Origin: Rhyacophila brunnea
Taxonomy: Eukaryota; Arthropoda; Insecta; Trichoptera; Rhyacophilidae
NCBI GenBank assembly: GCA_022495005.1
Contig: JAGYXB010000364.1
Location: forward strand, 620,001-684,000
Direction of reading: 5' to 3'
DNA length: 64,000 bases
Shown: piece after piece, positions 22,631 to 34,249 of the stretch
How the letters are laid out: every line of letters begins with the position of its first letter
Numbering within the stretch: the first letter of the stretch is position 1
Position numbers and translations under genes: made by a program
Notes under the pieces: model-generated
The model's input: only the letters and a program-made list of their open reading frames with translations
Databases searched by the model: none
What the model was told of the DNA's origin: nothing

Positions 22631-24957
22631 TCTAATATATAATAATTAATATTTGTGTGTTTGTGTGTTTGTTTGTTCGTATTTAATGCGCAGCCATACC
22701 GTTCATCCGATTGCGATAAAACTTTGTAAACTTATTGCTTGCACTTACGGGAAGAGTATAGGCTATACTAATATATAAAAATGAATGTCTGTCTGTCTGT
22801 ATGTCTGTCTGTCTGTGTATCTGTCCCGTATGCGTTCCTATACCATTCATCCGATTGCAATGAAATTTTGGTAAATGGTTGTATGCATACCCATAAAGGT
22901 TTCTGAATTAGAAAAATTATCATCTTCTTCTTCTTCTTCATTATATTTTCTTTTATTCGTATGGTTCCTATACCATTCATCCGATTGTAATGAAATTTTG
23001 GTAAGTGGTTGTATGCACACCCATAAAGGTTTCTGAATTAGAAAAATCATCATCTTCTTCTTCTGCTTCATTCTATCTTCTTTTATTCGTATGGTCCCTA
23101 TACCATTCATCCGATTGCGATGAAACCTTCGTCAGTTGTTGTGGTAACACCCGCAATGGTTTTTGAATTAGTACAACTATCTTCTTCTTCTTCTTCTTCT
23201 ATTCTATATTCTTCTATTCGTATGCGTTTCTATTCCATTCATCCGATTGCAATAAAAATTTCGTCAGTAATTGTGCCAACACCCGCGAAGGTTTCTGAAT
23301 TAGTACAACCATCTTCTTCTTCTTCTTCATTCTATCTTCTTTTCGCATGGTCCCTATACCATTCATCCGATTGCGATGAAACCTTCGTCGTTGTTGTGGT
23401 AACACCCGCAATGGTTTTTGAATTAGTACAACTATCTTCTTCTTCTTCTTCTTCTTCTATTCGTATGCGTTTCTATTCCATTCATCCGATTGCAATAAAA
23501 TTTTCGTCAGTAATTGTCCAACACCCGCGAAGGTTTCTGAATTAGTACAACCATCTTCTTCTTCTATTCTATCTTCTATTCGTATGCGTTCCTATACCAT
23601 TCATCCGATTGCAATGAAATTTTGATCAAGTGTTGTGCTCACGCCGCAAAGGTTTCTGAATTGTTACAACTATTTTCTTTTTCTTCTGTTTGTATGCGTT
23701 CTTATACCATTCATCCGATGCGATGAAATTTTGAACAGTTGTTGTGAGCACGCCCGCGAAGAGTTCTGAATTAGTACAACCATCTTCTTCATCTTCTATT
23801 CGTATGCGTTCCTATACCATTCATCCGATTGCAATGAAAATTTTATTAAGTGTTGTGTTCACGCCCGCAAAGGTTTCTGAATTGATACAACCATTTTCAT
23901 CTTCTTTTTCTTCTATTCTATCTTCTTCTATTCGTATGCGTTCTTATACCATTCATCCAATTGCGATGAAATTTTGACCAGTTGTTGTGCGCAAGCCCGC
24001 GAAGGTTTCTGAATTAGTACAACCGTCTTCTTCTTCTTTTATTCGTATGCGTTCCTATACCATTGATCCGATTGCAATGAAACTTTGGTGAGTTGTCGTG
24101 CGCACGCCTGCAAAGGTTTCTGAATTAGTACAACCATCATCTTCTTCTTCTATTCGAATGCCTACCTACACCATTCATCCTATTGCAATGAAACTTTGGT
24201 GAGTTGTCGTGCGCATGCCCACAAAGATTTCTGAATTAGAAAATCATCTTCTACTTCTATTCGTATGCGTTCCTATACCATTCATCCGATTGCAATGACA
24301 TTTTGATCAAGTGTTGTGCCCTTGCCTGAAAAGGTTTCTGAATTAGTACAATCATCTTTTTCTTCTTCTATTTGTATGCATTCTTATGCCATTCATCCGA
24401 TTGTGATGAAATTTTGACCAGTTGTTGTGCGCATGCCCGCAAAGGTTTTTGAATTAGTACAACCATTTTCTTCTTCTTCTATTCGTATGCGTTCCTATAC
24501 CATTAATCCGATTGCAATGAAACTTTGGTGAGTTGTCATTCGCATGCCCACGAAGATTTCTGAATTAGAAAATCATCTTCTACTATTCGTATGCGTTCCT
24601 ATACCATTCATCCGATTGCGATGAAACTTTTGTCAGTTGTGTGCGCACACCTACGAAGGTTTCTAAATTATTATTATATAACATACAAAGTTTGTGGTTT
24701 GTTTGTCCCATCCAATTTTGATTTTTTTTTACTACATATTAATAACATTAATAACGTTTTCATATTTTGTATTCGATTTTAATTTAGTGTTCTTATGTTT
24801 GACCTTTACTCCTATTAGAATTATTTTCATATTGCCATTTTGTATTACACAGAAATTTTAATATTAAAAAAAATAATTACCTCTTATTATTTTTCAAATA
24901 TCTAAGATAAATATAACCACGAAGCGACCCTGTGCGAAGCCGGGTACTTCAGCTTGT
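22631..24957 (+). mobile_element. Non-autonomous Helitron-like element
   Basis: It starts TCTAATATATAATAATTAA with GTTTGTGTGTTTG stretches, and ends GTGCGAAGCCGGGTACTTCAGCTTGT. Many insect non-autonomous Helitrons start TC...TAATAT and end with a GCGAAGCCG-type hairpin followed by CAGCTAGT; the terminal CTTGT here is one change from CTAGT. The interior is expanded by a minisatellite (22762-24660). No Rep/helicase coding is present. Confidence 0.6.
22762..24660 (+). repeat. Minisatellite, about 17 units of about 115 bp
   Basis: Each unit has CCATTCATCCGATTGCAATG, AAGGTTTCTGAATTAG and a (CTT)n tract, with start points near 22845, 22974, 23106, 23238, 23360, 23480 and on to 24606. Unit length varies mainly in the (CTT)n tract and is about 105-135 bp. 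Serine-rich open frames (for example 23120-23545) are read-through of the repeat. Confidence 0.92.
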
Positions 24958-25089
24958 AATACATAAAATTGATTAACGGGATACTCCCAGCGTGAGCAAA
25001 ATAATGTCATTCCTTTTTCAATGTGTTCTCTATTCTAGAGCTTCCGACTACCCATTGACATTAACCATAAATCATTACGTTACAGTAAG

Positions 25090-25372
25090 TAATAGCTTTG
25101 TCTATCATCTGCCTCCATCCAGGGGTATCCAGGGTTTCTCTCCAGTTTGACTCACCCGAGATCTTTAAACCCAAATCTACACTATCCCTCAAGTACTGTA
25201 CAAGCTCTATCACAATATGTCTTCGTTATTTTGAAATGTTAGTTTTTAACATTCGTAATACGTCCATCTTATATACAAGTCCCAGCTATCTGAGGTGGTG
25301 TAATTTGATAGACTGCACGATGTGTGGACTCTCGTACAAATCGTACAGCTCATTGATGTATCCCAGTCTCCA
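25090..25372 (-). mobile_element. RTE-type reverse transcriptase C-terminal fragment
   Basis: Minus-strand reading from about 25355 gives N-E-L-Y-D-L-Y-E-S-P-H-I-V, then I-K-L-H-H-L-R, a stop where W is expected, L-G-L-V-Y-K-M-D, and near 25110 W-R-E-T-L-D-T-P-G-W-R-Q-M-I. These are the N-E-L-Y, L-R-W-A/L-G-H-V-x-R-M and W-R-x-M-V blocks of the RTE C-terminus. G-H has become G-L and W a stop, so the copy is dead. Confidence 0.7.
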
Positions 25373-25479
25373 CCCAAACTATGTATAATTTCCTGGTCGA
25401 AATATATCACATAACTCTGTTCAAATAAGCCCAGCACGATTTCTATGATTTTTGGCATGCAGTCAGTTTCCAAGTCATG

Positions 25480-26085
25480 GCTACATGATAACTAATATTC
25501 TACGCATTTTGTTTAGAATGCATTTCAAGTGTTGATTTAATGCGATTGAAGTGATATTTTTTCCTCAGTACAATTCTTCTCAATATTTAATTTTTAGAGT
25601 AATGGAAGATCCCAGATATACAATATTTTTATCCTACCAATACTGCCAGTTTATGCATTGAAAGGGTATACATTTCGTCCGACCCTTAGATACAACGTAT
25701 AATTAATTTTCTCTATATTAACAATAAAAGTTACAATATTAAAAAAATAAAAGGATTTTTTTAAGGTTCCAAAATTACATAATCGTCAAAAATATCATCT
25801 TTACGAAATCTTATTAATAAACATAAACTTTCAACAGTTTTTTTTTTTCACTTACATCAGTGAAGTAGATACTGTTTATCCAGGAATTTATTAAGCAAAT
25901 CCCTACTCCTAATTTCGAAAACAATAAATGCATCATATCAGGTACAACTATAAAGACCAAAACCAATTATTGGTAAATATATATTGCACACGTCGAAGGG
26001 ATTTAAAAATGATAATACGTACACTAATGTTGTTACATTAAATATGATATTTGTATAATTTGATTTGAGCAAGTTTTTCCATTAT
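25480..26085. other. No gene recognised
   Basis: AT-rich sequence; nothing supported. Confidence 0.5.
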
Positions 26086-26152
26086 CCATAGTACCCCCCT
26101 CGTAGTAAAATTCTTTCAAGGATAACTTTAAATCGTTGTGAAATACGAAAAG
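26086..26152. repeat. Inverted repeat, left partner of 29205-29272
   Basis: CCATAGTACCCCCCTCGTAG and the following AAATTCTTTCAAGGATAAC match the inverse of 29272-29205 (CCATAGTACCCTCCTCGTAG, then AAATGCTTTCAAGAGCAAC). The match runs for about 65 bp. Confidence 0.7.
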
Positions 26153-26164
26153 ATAATGTAATTA

Positions 26165-26850
26165 GGTACCGCTGCAGAATATAGACATAGGACAGCATGC
26201 ATATGAAGAGGTGAACAAGTTCACGTATCTCGGATCCAGCCTAAATACCCAAAATAAGACAGCAGAGGAGATAAAAATCCGCCTTATCACCGGGAATAAA
26301 TGCTGGCATGCCTGCAAGCGACTGGTGGGGTCGAAAATTCTAGGCCGAAGAAGTAAACTTATAATAAATAAAACAATTATAAGGCCAGTGGTCACTTACG
26401 GCTGTGAGACTTGGTGCTTAACTCAAAACGAGGAAAACAAATTAGCTGTCTTCGAGCGCAAAATACTCCGCAAAATCTTTGGACCCACGTTGGAAAATGG
26501 GAACTACAGAATAAAAATGAACGACGAGTTGGAAGAGCTGATTGAACAGCAAACAATCATAAGGTACTGTAAGTCCCAAAGACTACGATGGGCGGGACAT
26601 GTGGAGAGAATGCCTGAAGTTAGAGCGCCAAGGATCATGACGAAGTGGCTACCCCAACGGAAGAGACTCAGAGGCCGTCCAAGAAGGAGACGGGCTGACG
26701 CCGTAGAAGTGGACTGGCTTCATATAGGAAGACCCGATAACTGGAGAAGTGTGGCGAGAGACCGAAGTGTGGCGAGAGACCGAAGTGAGTAGAGAGCGGT
26801 TGTGGAGGAGGCCAAATCCCACCCCGGGATGTAGCGCCGAGGAAGAAGAA
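26165..26850 (+). mobile_element. 5'-truncated RTE-type retrotransposon, C-terminal half of RT
   Basis: From about 26169 the frame reads Q-N-I-D-I-G-Q-H-A-Y-E-E-V-N-K-F-T-Y-L-G-S, then Y-G-C-E-T-W (about 26399), E-R-K-I-L-R-K-I-F-G-P, R-L-R-W-A-G-H-V-E-R-M (about 26583), R-G-R-P and W-R-S-V-A-R-D-R. These are the thumb/connection and C-terminal motifs of RTE-clade proteins. A 16-bp duplication (GTGGCGAGAGACCGAA, at about 26750 and 26766) and a TAG replacing the W of E-W-R-A-V-V-E-E-A-K end the frame at 26792; the same frame otherwise continues to about 26835. The polymerase palm and endonuclease are missing. It is the best preserved RTE piece in the window. Confidence 0.88.
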
Positions 26851-28020
26851 GGAAAAATGTAATTAATAAAAATAATATAGGTATATAAGATCATTATAAA
26901 CAGTCAAATAAAAGTCATTTATTAATTTAGGAGACATTAATTGAATCTTAACCGGCTATCGCTATACAGAGAAAAAACCTGTCCACATTCAATTCAAACT
27001 GTAATAATGAGGTTTAATGTTTGGAACGCAATGTTTAACGGACTCGAAGAGATAAGATAGCTGGAGAAAGAAGAGAAATCAAATGTGGATTTAGTTCTTT
27101 CATGGAAAGAAGAAATACCAAAAGAATATTTTGTGAACAGAAACTGTAGATTGGTTTCTATTGTAAAACAATAAACTTTGTCAAATATTACGTTTTTTAT
27201 AATTCGATTTCATGAATTTGTATGCGTAAATTGGACTATATCTGTTTTTAATATGAAAGAGCATGAAAAAAATTATATGATTCTCATACTCAACTTGTTT
27301 TTTATTCAAAATTGTGAACTGGTTCCTTTTTACATAACGCCAGCCAATATTGTACTATCAAATAATATAATATAAATATCATGAAATATCACAACCCTCC
27401 TACAGTAGGGTAGAATGAATACGTGTAATATTGGTGGGAATCTGAATATTTTGAAAACATGCAAGACTGCGCCCTATGTAAGTCAATGGTGTAATAATTC
27501 TGGCAGCAACGCTGATAAAAAATAATTGAAAATCTGTTTTTTTTTTGTTATTTTGAAGGTCATTACTATCGATACAAACAGTACCTATGTAGTACAGTAA
27601 ACTATTTTCTGTGGTTGATATTATTTTTTTGCAACAGTGTTATTTATTTTTTCTTCCTTCGCTAAATCAATCATGTCGTTCGACGTCGCCTCATTTTTAT
27701 CGAAAAATTACTCGTAGCGTTTCTCCACTCTCGCAGAAAAATATCGGTAGGCGGCGGTACATACGTATATGAAATATTAGTAGGTGGAGCATAATACGGG
27801 AGACTTGTCAAATGTGACGTCACGTCTTGCAAAGATGGCGGTTGCAGGCGGAAATGATTTACCTTTCTGACGCCCAGAACCAACAGCGCAATTTTCTACT
27901 TTAAAATAACGTTGCCGAAGTAAGCTTTCAACAAATATAAAAAAAAGAAATCCTGATCGACATACACAAATTGAAAGAAAAATTACCCTTTCAAAACCAT
28001 ACTTTTTTTTAATAATTTAT
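26851..28020. other. No gene recognised; CG-rich patch with CRE-like site
   Basis: At 27690-27870 the sequence is richer in CG and includes TGACGTCACG at about 27814-27823, a perfect cAMP-response-element core, next to AAGATGGCGG (about 27832). This could be an old promoter or a transposon end. No exon is evident. Confidence 0.3.
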
Positions 28021-28027
28021 CAGCTTA

Positions 28028-28422
28028 AGGCTATACCTCAGTTGAGGCATGGTCTAAAAAGATCGTGGCTAGGCGATGCGCGGATTGCGGGTCGCGGGTG
28101 CAAATGACGCATGCCGAACGAAATATAATTTGTCATATTTATTATTGATTATAAATCCAACATGCGTCCATTTAATGTTCTGTTTAATGTTCTATCAGTA
28201 ACAATAATAATATATTCATTGACATGTTTTCTTTTTAAAGTAAATGGGTAACGTTTTTAGTCATCTTTACATGATTTAAGAATTAGTACGTCCGTCGTCA
28301 TCACGAAACAAATTGACGTATTCACTCCTCGACGTTCACTCTCCGAGTGCCAGCGAGTCCAAAATTTCGTCGCGCCTATAGTTGAAAATTATTTGCCGTT
28401 TCACTAAAGTATCGCCTTAATA
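28028..28422 (+). mobile_element. MITE family E, copy 1
   Basis: It starts TTAAGGCTATACCTCAGTTG and ends CACTAAAGTATCGCCTTAA, so the ends are inverted (TTAAGGC.ATAC). Internal GGGTAACGTTTTTAGTCATC and ATTTGCCGTTTCAC recur inverted at 32856-33235. Confidence 0.75.
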
Positions 28423-28716
28423 TTAAAAAAAAATCAAAATAAAACAATGACGTTTTAATCAAAATTCTCATTTATATAATATTTTTTTCAGTTATTAACC
28501 ATTTTGGTTAACAAGAAATTATCTTGATTCAAGAGTAAAAATAATCTATCCTTCCCTTATTATTCACCCTCTCTTCACTTCTACGTTATTTTTTATTACG
28601 AAGATAAACTTTCATACGTGTTGCTAAATATATTATAACATAATGTACTCAAGCTACCCCACTGTGATTATATTCGATAGCGCAATTAAGATTCAACTAT
28701 GTTTACAATCATTTTT

Positions 28717-29165
28717 TTACAACGTTTTTATTAGGTCGTATTCTTATTTGTCCGGTGGTTGTTTGTCCGGTACAAATCTTGCAATCGATTTTTAGCTAAC
28801 TTCCCGACTAGCTAGACATTTGAAACTTTTAGAATATATAAGAACACGATGCCAATGCACTTTTTATTACTTTTAGCCATTTTTAAGTTGAATTAAATTC
28901 ATTTTCAATTAATTCTGTTTTATATGAAAAGTTATTTCGGAAGAAATTCGTAATCCAATCCACTATTATTGGTTGCTAGGGTCCTAACAACTAAATTATT
29001 AATATATACGTGCGTTACTATGGAAATCAATATGAGTGTCAAAATGACATTTCAGTATTATTTCTATCAATTTTTTTTGATCGTTTAAGCTAGTCAAGTC
29101 AAGTGTATATGATTCAACAGAAAATTTAAAAACGTTGCATATAAAAAGTTCTTTTTATATTGTAA
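28717..29165 (+). mobile_element. MITE family A, copy 4
   Basis: Begins TTACAACGTTTTTATTAGG and ends TTTTTATATTGTAA; carries CCGGTGGTTGTTTGTCCGG and CGATGCCAATGCAC. Confidence 0.85.
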
Positions 29166-29204
29166 TTCTTTCATATTTCAATCATCATCCATCGCGATTT
29201 CTTC

Positions 29205-29272
29205 GCACATTCCATGTCGATTTGAAGTTGCTCTTGAAAGCATTTCACTACGAGGAGGGTACTATGGGAACA
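29205..29272. repeat. Inverted repeat, right partner of 26086-26152
   Basis: See the left partner. It immediately follows MITE A copy 4. Confidence 0.7.
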
Positions 29273-29279
29273 CACTGTA

Positions 29280-30358
29280 TGCATATACATAATATATATA
29301 TTCATTAAAAATAATTGTCATTTTTATTTATACATTTTCATTTATCTCCGTAAATACTATTTATCTTTCAAGCGCCCTATAATTTACTGTGTTTTTATAT
29401 ACATACATTATAAGTAGGTACTATCTTACCAATAATATTATTTTTCAATGATCATACTAGAAATTATGTATATATTGTATATATTATGTGTGCTTTCCTT
29501 TGTTTGTAAAAATATTTATTGACGATATTTGATACTTTTTTTAAATTAAAATTTTAGATTATGCATTTTAACGTAGTTGATTTCAAGAAATTGTAAAATT
29601 AAACATCATGTTTAACTAATATGAAAACGTAAATATTAATTACATAATATATTATAATGTCTATTCAAATTATGTCCTCGTTATATATTAATAACATTAT
29701 GAATCGTTGAATTCTGGCATAATCAACACATAAATTAACACGAGTAAATAACATTATATGATAATGATTTTATATTTCCTGTCAGTCTAATGAAATGCGT
29801 TATATATTTTGAATTGGGTTCGAATATATGAAATAATAATTTATGTTAATATGTATAATATACTTAGTCGACATCATTATTCGAATATTTTACTGTCACT
29901 GGCTTTTAGCAAGCTAATATGAAAACGCTTTCAAACGCATTTAAAAACGGAAGGACCATTTTCATATATTAACGCATGAGGTTATATACAACAGTGGCAA
30001 AGAATTCATGTTGGAGGGAGGTAACAAATATATACTTTAATGAAAAGAATACTATGCACGTGAACAGTCATACTTACCGGTTAAGGCTGCCTGTTGGGCG
30101 GAAGTAAACGACCAAAACAAACGAAAATAATAAGTCTGTCATTACGACTATTTTCATACAAAAGACATTTGGTACTAAACTTGATGCCCATTTTAGCAAA
30201 TGGCACATATTATTTTCAACGCCATCTTAGAGATTAAATATATATGTAATGGAATATAATTCCATTTTTAATGCTTTACCGATGCCACATAAAAATTTTC
30301 TGCATAATACATAATACATAATCTGTTTTTTTTTATATATATTAAATTGTTGTTTGTT
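29280..30358. other. No gene recognised
   Basis: AT-rich sequence; nothing supported. Confidence 0.5.
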
Positions 30359-30961
30359 TAGTAGGTGACGGGAGGAGGTAGGCAGTTAAGATTCGACATA
30401 AATAATACACACCACTGAACTTTCTCAGTCATACTTATTTGTTTTCATTGAACTATGAATACAATTTGCAGATGGTGCTGGTTAGTTTTTAAAATTCGAT
30501 TGAACCCTGTATAAACCAAACCATAAAGGTTTATGTATGCTATGGGCGATCAGACAAAAATAGTGGATACTTATGTGTTTTAGTTGAATTAAGAATACAT
30601 CATACAGATGGTGTTGGTTAGGTTGGGTTAGGTTAGGTTAGGTTTTTAAATTTATTAAGCCATGCCTAAACCACACCATACCTAATCGATAAAAATATTC
30701 TTCTATATATATTTAAATATCTAAAATTATGTATGGTCTAATGGAATCATTTTAGATATTTTATAGACAAACATTTTTTTTTAATATTATCCACTATGGC
30801 TTGGATAATGCAGAGTTTAATAAATGAATTTTAAAAACTAACTAATACTATCTACACATCGAAGTATTAGTTCAATGAAAACGAATACGTTTGACTGACA
30901 AAGTTTAGTGTGCACTATTTATATCGGATCTTAATAGCCTATTTCCACCCCACGCCACTGT
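30359..30961. mobile_element. Element C, copy 2 (uninterrupted)
   Basis: Long imperfect TIRs: left GGAGGTAGGCAGTTAAGATTC with ATAAATAATACACACC; right, inverted, GGGGTGGAAATAGGCTATTA with ATAAATAGTGCACAC. Both arms continue through TTGGTTAGTTTTTAAAATT. A TTAGG-type run (TTGGGTTAGGTTAGGTTAGG) lies at about 30622-30643 in the left arm. The outermost CAGTGGCGTGGGG end at the right looks hAT-like, but no TSD was resolved. No coding. Confidence 0.75.
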
Positions 30962-31688
30962 GATATATATATTTATCCATTTGTTTATTATATAATTTGT
31001 AGTATTTTTTAGTATCTGAATGAGCTTAATTAAGCCGACGCATGGTTGAAAAAATACACATTATAATCAGCATGATTTTAAACCTCATTAAATTTATCCA
31101 GTGCGTACAACATAATAATGTTTTTTACGTATATTGATCGAAAGTGCTGTGTTGTGTATACAAAAAAATATTAATATAATATTTACATTTAGTCAAGTTT
31201 TTAACTGGGAGTTTTTTTTTAATTACAGATTTCTGCGCGTAACAGTTAAGAAAATGTCATTATAAATCATCATAATGCTGTGTTTTTTAAAGCATTTTAT
31301 TCCTTTCTTTTCAACAGTCTTGCATAATATTTCAAAATTATATTACATACCTACAGTAAATAAATTAACTTTATTTATCTTACATTCTCGAATCCTTTTC
31401 AAAGGGTTACAAGTAGACAACCATCTTGAAACTTAATCATTATGTTCTTAAAATAGTTTCTCTACTACAAAAATAAAGGTGCCCTCGTCCCCATTATTTC
31501 CTTGAGGAACTTATTTGATAAGAAATCTTCTCAAGTAGGTACTTTTTTCGTTTAAAGTTCTCAACAATTCTCGGCAAACAGTTTCTCAGAAAGAAGTGTT
31601 CTAATGCGATCACTTTTCGCTTCATACGATCTCTAAAATGCTCCAGAAATGGTTCTCAAAATATATATCTACATATATTATAACATAT
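30962..31688. other. No gene recognised
   Basis: AT-rich sequence; nothing supported. Confidence 0.5.
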
Positions 31689-31926
31689 TAACTATTTTTT
31701 GTATTCAACAAATAATTCACAAGATTTAAGAATGTAACATTGCAATTACTGAACATACGTAATTTTAAAAACACTTCTGAGAAAATAAATTATAACCAAT
31801 AGAAAAAAATCTTTTTGGTAAGGAAGTAATAGTAAAATAGTTTAATAAAAAATCTTGGAGTGATCTGTGACGTCGGTTAGTAATTAAAGTATTACCTACT
31901 TTGGTTTAAAAATACAAAAGCCGATA
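31689..31926. mobile_element. Foldback element B, copy 2 (core lost)
   Basis: The left arm AACTATTTTTTGTATTCAAC with AATAATTCACAAGATTTAAG is followed by the distal part GACGTCGGTTAGTAATTAAAG in inverse order relative to copy 1. The tRNA-like core is missing. Confidence 0.6.
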
Positions 31927-32339
31927 AATTAATTTAATGAAAGCGGGATAGAACATGTGAACATTGAATTCGCGCAAATATCTGAGGTGGTTTCAAATTA
32001 TGTACCTAGTTATATATAAAAAAATTGTCTGAATATTTAAATATTGATTGCTTTTGGATTTTTAAATCTCCACTACATAAAAATAAACAAGAATCTTGTG
32101 CATTTCTTCTATTGATCCATTTTGTTTACAAATTTCTTTCCCCACTTCTTCTAATGTAGCCATTACAAGTTTATTTATTTTTAATTGTTTTATGTCTCAC
32201 TCTTTTTATATTGACTGACACTCACTTATTTACTGTGTTCGGACACTTAGTTAATCACTCGCCACTCGACTAAAATACTAGCATAATCTGAACCAGGCTT
32301 TATTATGTGACAAATTTAATAATATGAACTAATATTCAA

Positions 32340-32775
32340 AGTATGCTCGCCTTTCATTCTCTTTACGCTCGTTGGTCACTTCTGCTCTTAAAGCATTTTT
32401 CTCTGCTCTCACGTGGTATAGTTTCCAATCCCGATATTCTGAAAAATTTGAATTTTTATGCACCCGTCAATTAGGTACATGCGTGCATGACCTATTTTGG
32501 GTGAAAGCCGTTGTCCGGCTCTCCAGGCACCAATAGCGAGGACTGTGCGGCTGGTCAATGCACTCCCTAGAGAAGTAGACATTTTTAGCGATGCATTATG
32601 TATTCTGTTTTTTTGATTCTATTTTATCATTTAATTTGAACTTTTTTAATTACTTTTGTTTTTTTTCACTAGCTGATTGACTTGTACTTTTTATTCTAAA
32701 TGTCATGTTGTGAACGTCTTGAATTAATAATTTGTTATGTGCTCAATGTGTCTGTTTTTTAAATAAATAAATGAT
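32340..32775 (+). mobile_element. Probable LINE 3' end
   Basis: It shares CTCTCACGTGGTATAGTTTC and CAGGCACCAATAGCGAGG with 7550-7830, and ends with TTTTTTAAATAAATAAATGA, an A-rich tail of the kind left by target-primed retrotransposition. No translated motif is clear enough to name the clade. Confidence 0.45.
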
Positions 32776-32855
32776 TTTTTGGCAAAATATAATATAAAAC
32801 TATTTTAAATCGCCCTTTTAGCTTAGCACGATTGATATAAATGATATTACATTAT

Positions 32856-33235
32856 TAAGACGGTACTTCAGTGAAACGGCAAATAATTTTCAACTATAGG
32901 TGCGACGAAATTTCGGACTGGCTGGCAATCGGAGAGCGAAAATTGAGCTGTGAACATGTCAATTTGTTTTGTGATGGCGACGGGGGAATTAATTCTTAAA
33001 TCGTGTAAAGATGACTAAAAAACGTTACCCATTTAATTAAAAAAGAAAATATGTCAATGAATATATTATTATTATTAGTAATAGAACAATACACACAACA
33101 TTAAATGGACGCATGTTGACTTTTTATGACAAAATAATGATTTGTTCTGCATGCGTCATTTGCACAATCTTCGCGTCGCGTAATCACGATCGTTTTAGAG
33201 TAGACCGTGCCCCAGCTCAAGTATTAAGCCTCAAC
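32856..33235 (-). mobile_element. MITE family E, copy 2
   Basis: Reverse-oriented relative of 28028-28422. It begins TATTAAGACGGTACTTCAGTG and carries GTGAAACGGCAAATAATTTT and GACTAAAAAACGTTACCCAT. The other end is degenerate near GTATTAAGCC. Confidence 0.7.
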
Positions 33236-33239
33236 ATAA

Positions 33240-33978
33240 CAATGCTAGCACACACAATGCGTCATATTATTATTATTATCCTTATGATACAATATATAAT
33301 AATTTTTAAGTGTTAAGAAACCCAGGGATATGACACTTGTATGTCAGGCAAGATCTGTGAAGTGGTCCGAGTCCTTTGGCGAAACTTTGTCCTTATTTTT
33401 AAGCCCTCGAGTCGGGAGTAGCAAGCATGCTGACGACATAGTTCGCTGAACATTCTCCGAAAGGATTACCAAGGGACGAACATTCAAGTATCCACACGCC
33501 TATAAATTTTACGTAATTGTTACATCTAGACGTCCGTTTAAAAAAGGTTTGTTAAATTAATGCTTTTTTTAAAGCACATGGGACATGAATGGCATACGTA
33601 ATATTTGCAGTTGCCGCACATAACCGCATACAGCACAAACAGTAGAGTAGCGACAAAGCTTTCGCAAGCTTTTCATAGGTTTTAAGCCGGCGTTCAAAAA
33701 ATTATGTTGTTATTTTTTTTTCAATGTAAAATAGATTGCACGATTAGCTATACAACAAATAATATATAATAAATAATATAACAAATAAATAAGCAATACT
33801 AACATAAAAGATAGTTAATATTGCATATAAATTGTGATCCATACGGCTCACTTAGGAGCAAAATATCACTTTAAAAATATTATATATTAAATTCTATGTA
33901 CATATAACAAATACAATGAATACAACCCTTGCATATAGAGCTATTTTAAAGCAAATGTGTGCAAATTCATACTATTAT
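33240..33978. other. No gene recognised
   Basis: AT-rich sequence; nothing supported. Confidence 0.45.
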
Positions 33979-33991
33979 ATATTCAAGATTT

Positions 33992-34235
33992 TTTTTCGAC
34001 CATGTCCGATTCTAATAGGATCATATTATGGGCCTCCACAGGGTAGAGGTTTGTATTAACAGATTTCGTTTTTACGAGAAATGGATGTCAGCCACTTGCT
34101 CAACTTATTAGGTCCATACGCTGACTCACACACAAATTGAAAAACAATATGTGTACTTGCCAGACCCAGGATTCAAACCTGAGACCCACGGCGTGATAGT
34201 CCAACGCTTAAGCGGCGCGGCCACTGTGGGTGTCA
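33992..34235 (-). mobile_element. tRNA-derived SINE, copy 2 (full length)
   Basis: It is flanked by a 13-bp TSD, ATATTCAAGATTT (33979-33991 and 34236-34248). On the minus strand it opens CCCACAGTGGCCGCGCCGC (box A region), has box B GGTTTGAATCC, then CTGGCAAGTACACATATTG and a body ending near GGTCGAAAAAA. It is transcribed by RNA polymerase III in such families and mobilised by a LINE; no partner is identified here. Confidence 0.92.
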
Positions 34236-34249
34236 ATATTCAAGATTTA

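Noticed and set aside
23120..23545. 141-codon frame rich in serine and S-E-L-V-Q.
   Set aside because: It is read-through of the minisatellite; the frame changes from unit to unit with the (CTT)n length.
22762..24660. Regularly spaced repeats that might suggest a CRISPR array.
   Set aside because: Spacers are themselves repeated, unit length is about 115 bp, there are no cas genes, and the DNA is eukaryotic.
27178..27375. 65-codon frame.
   Set aside because: AT-rich, hydrophobic by composition, no supporting context.
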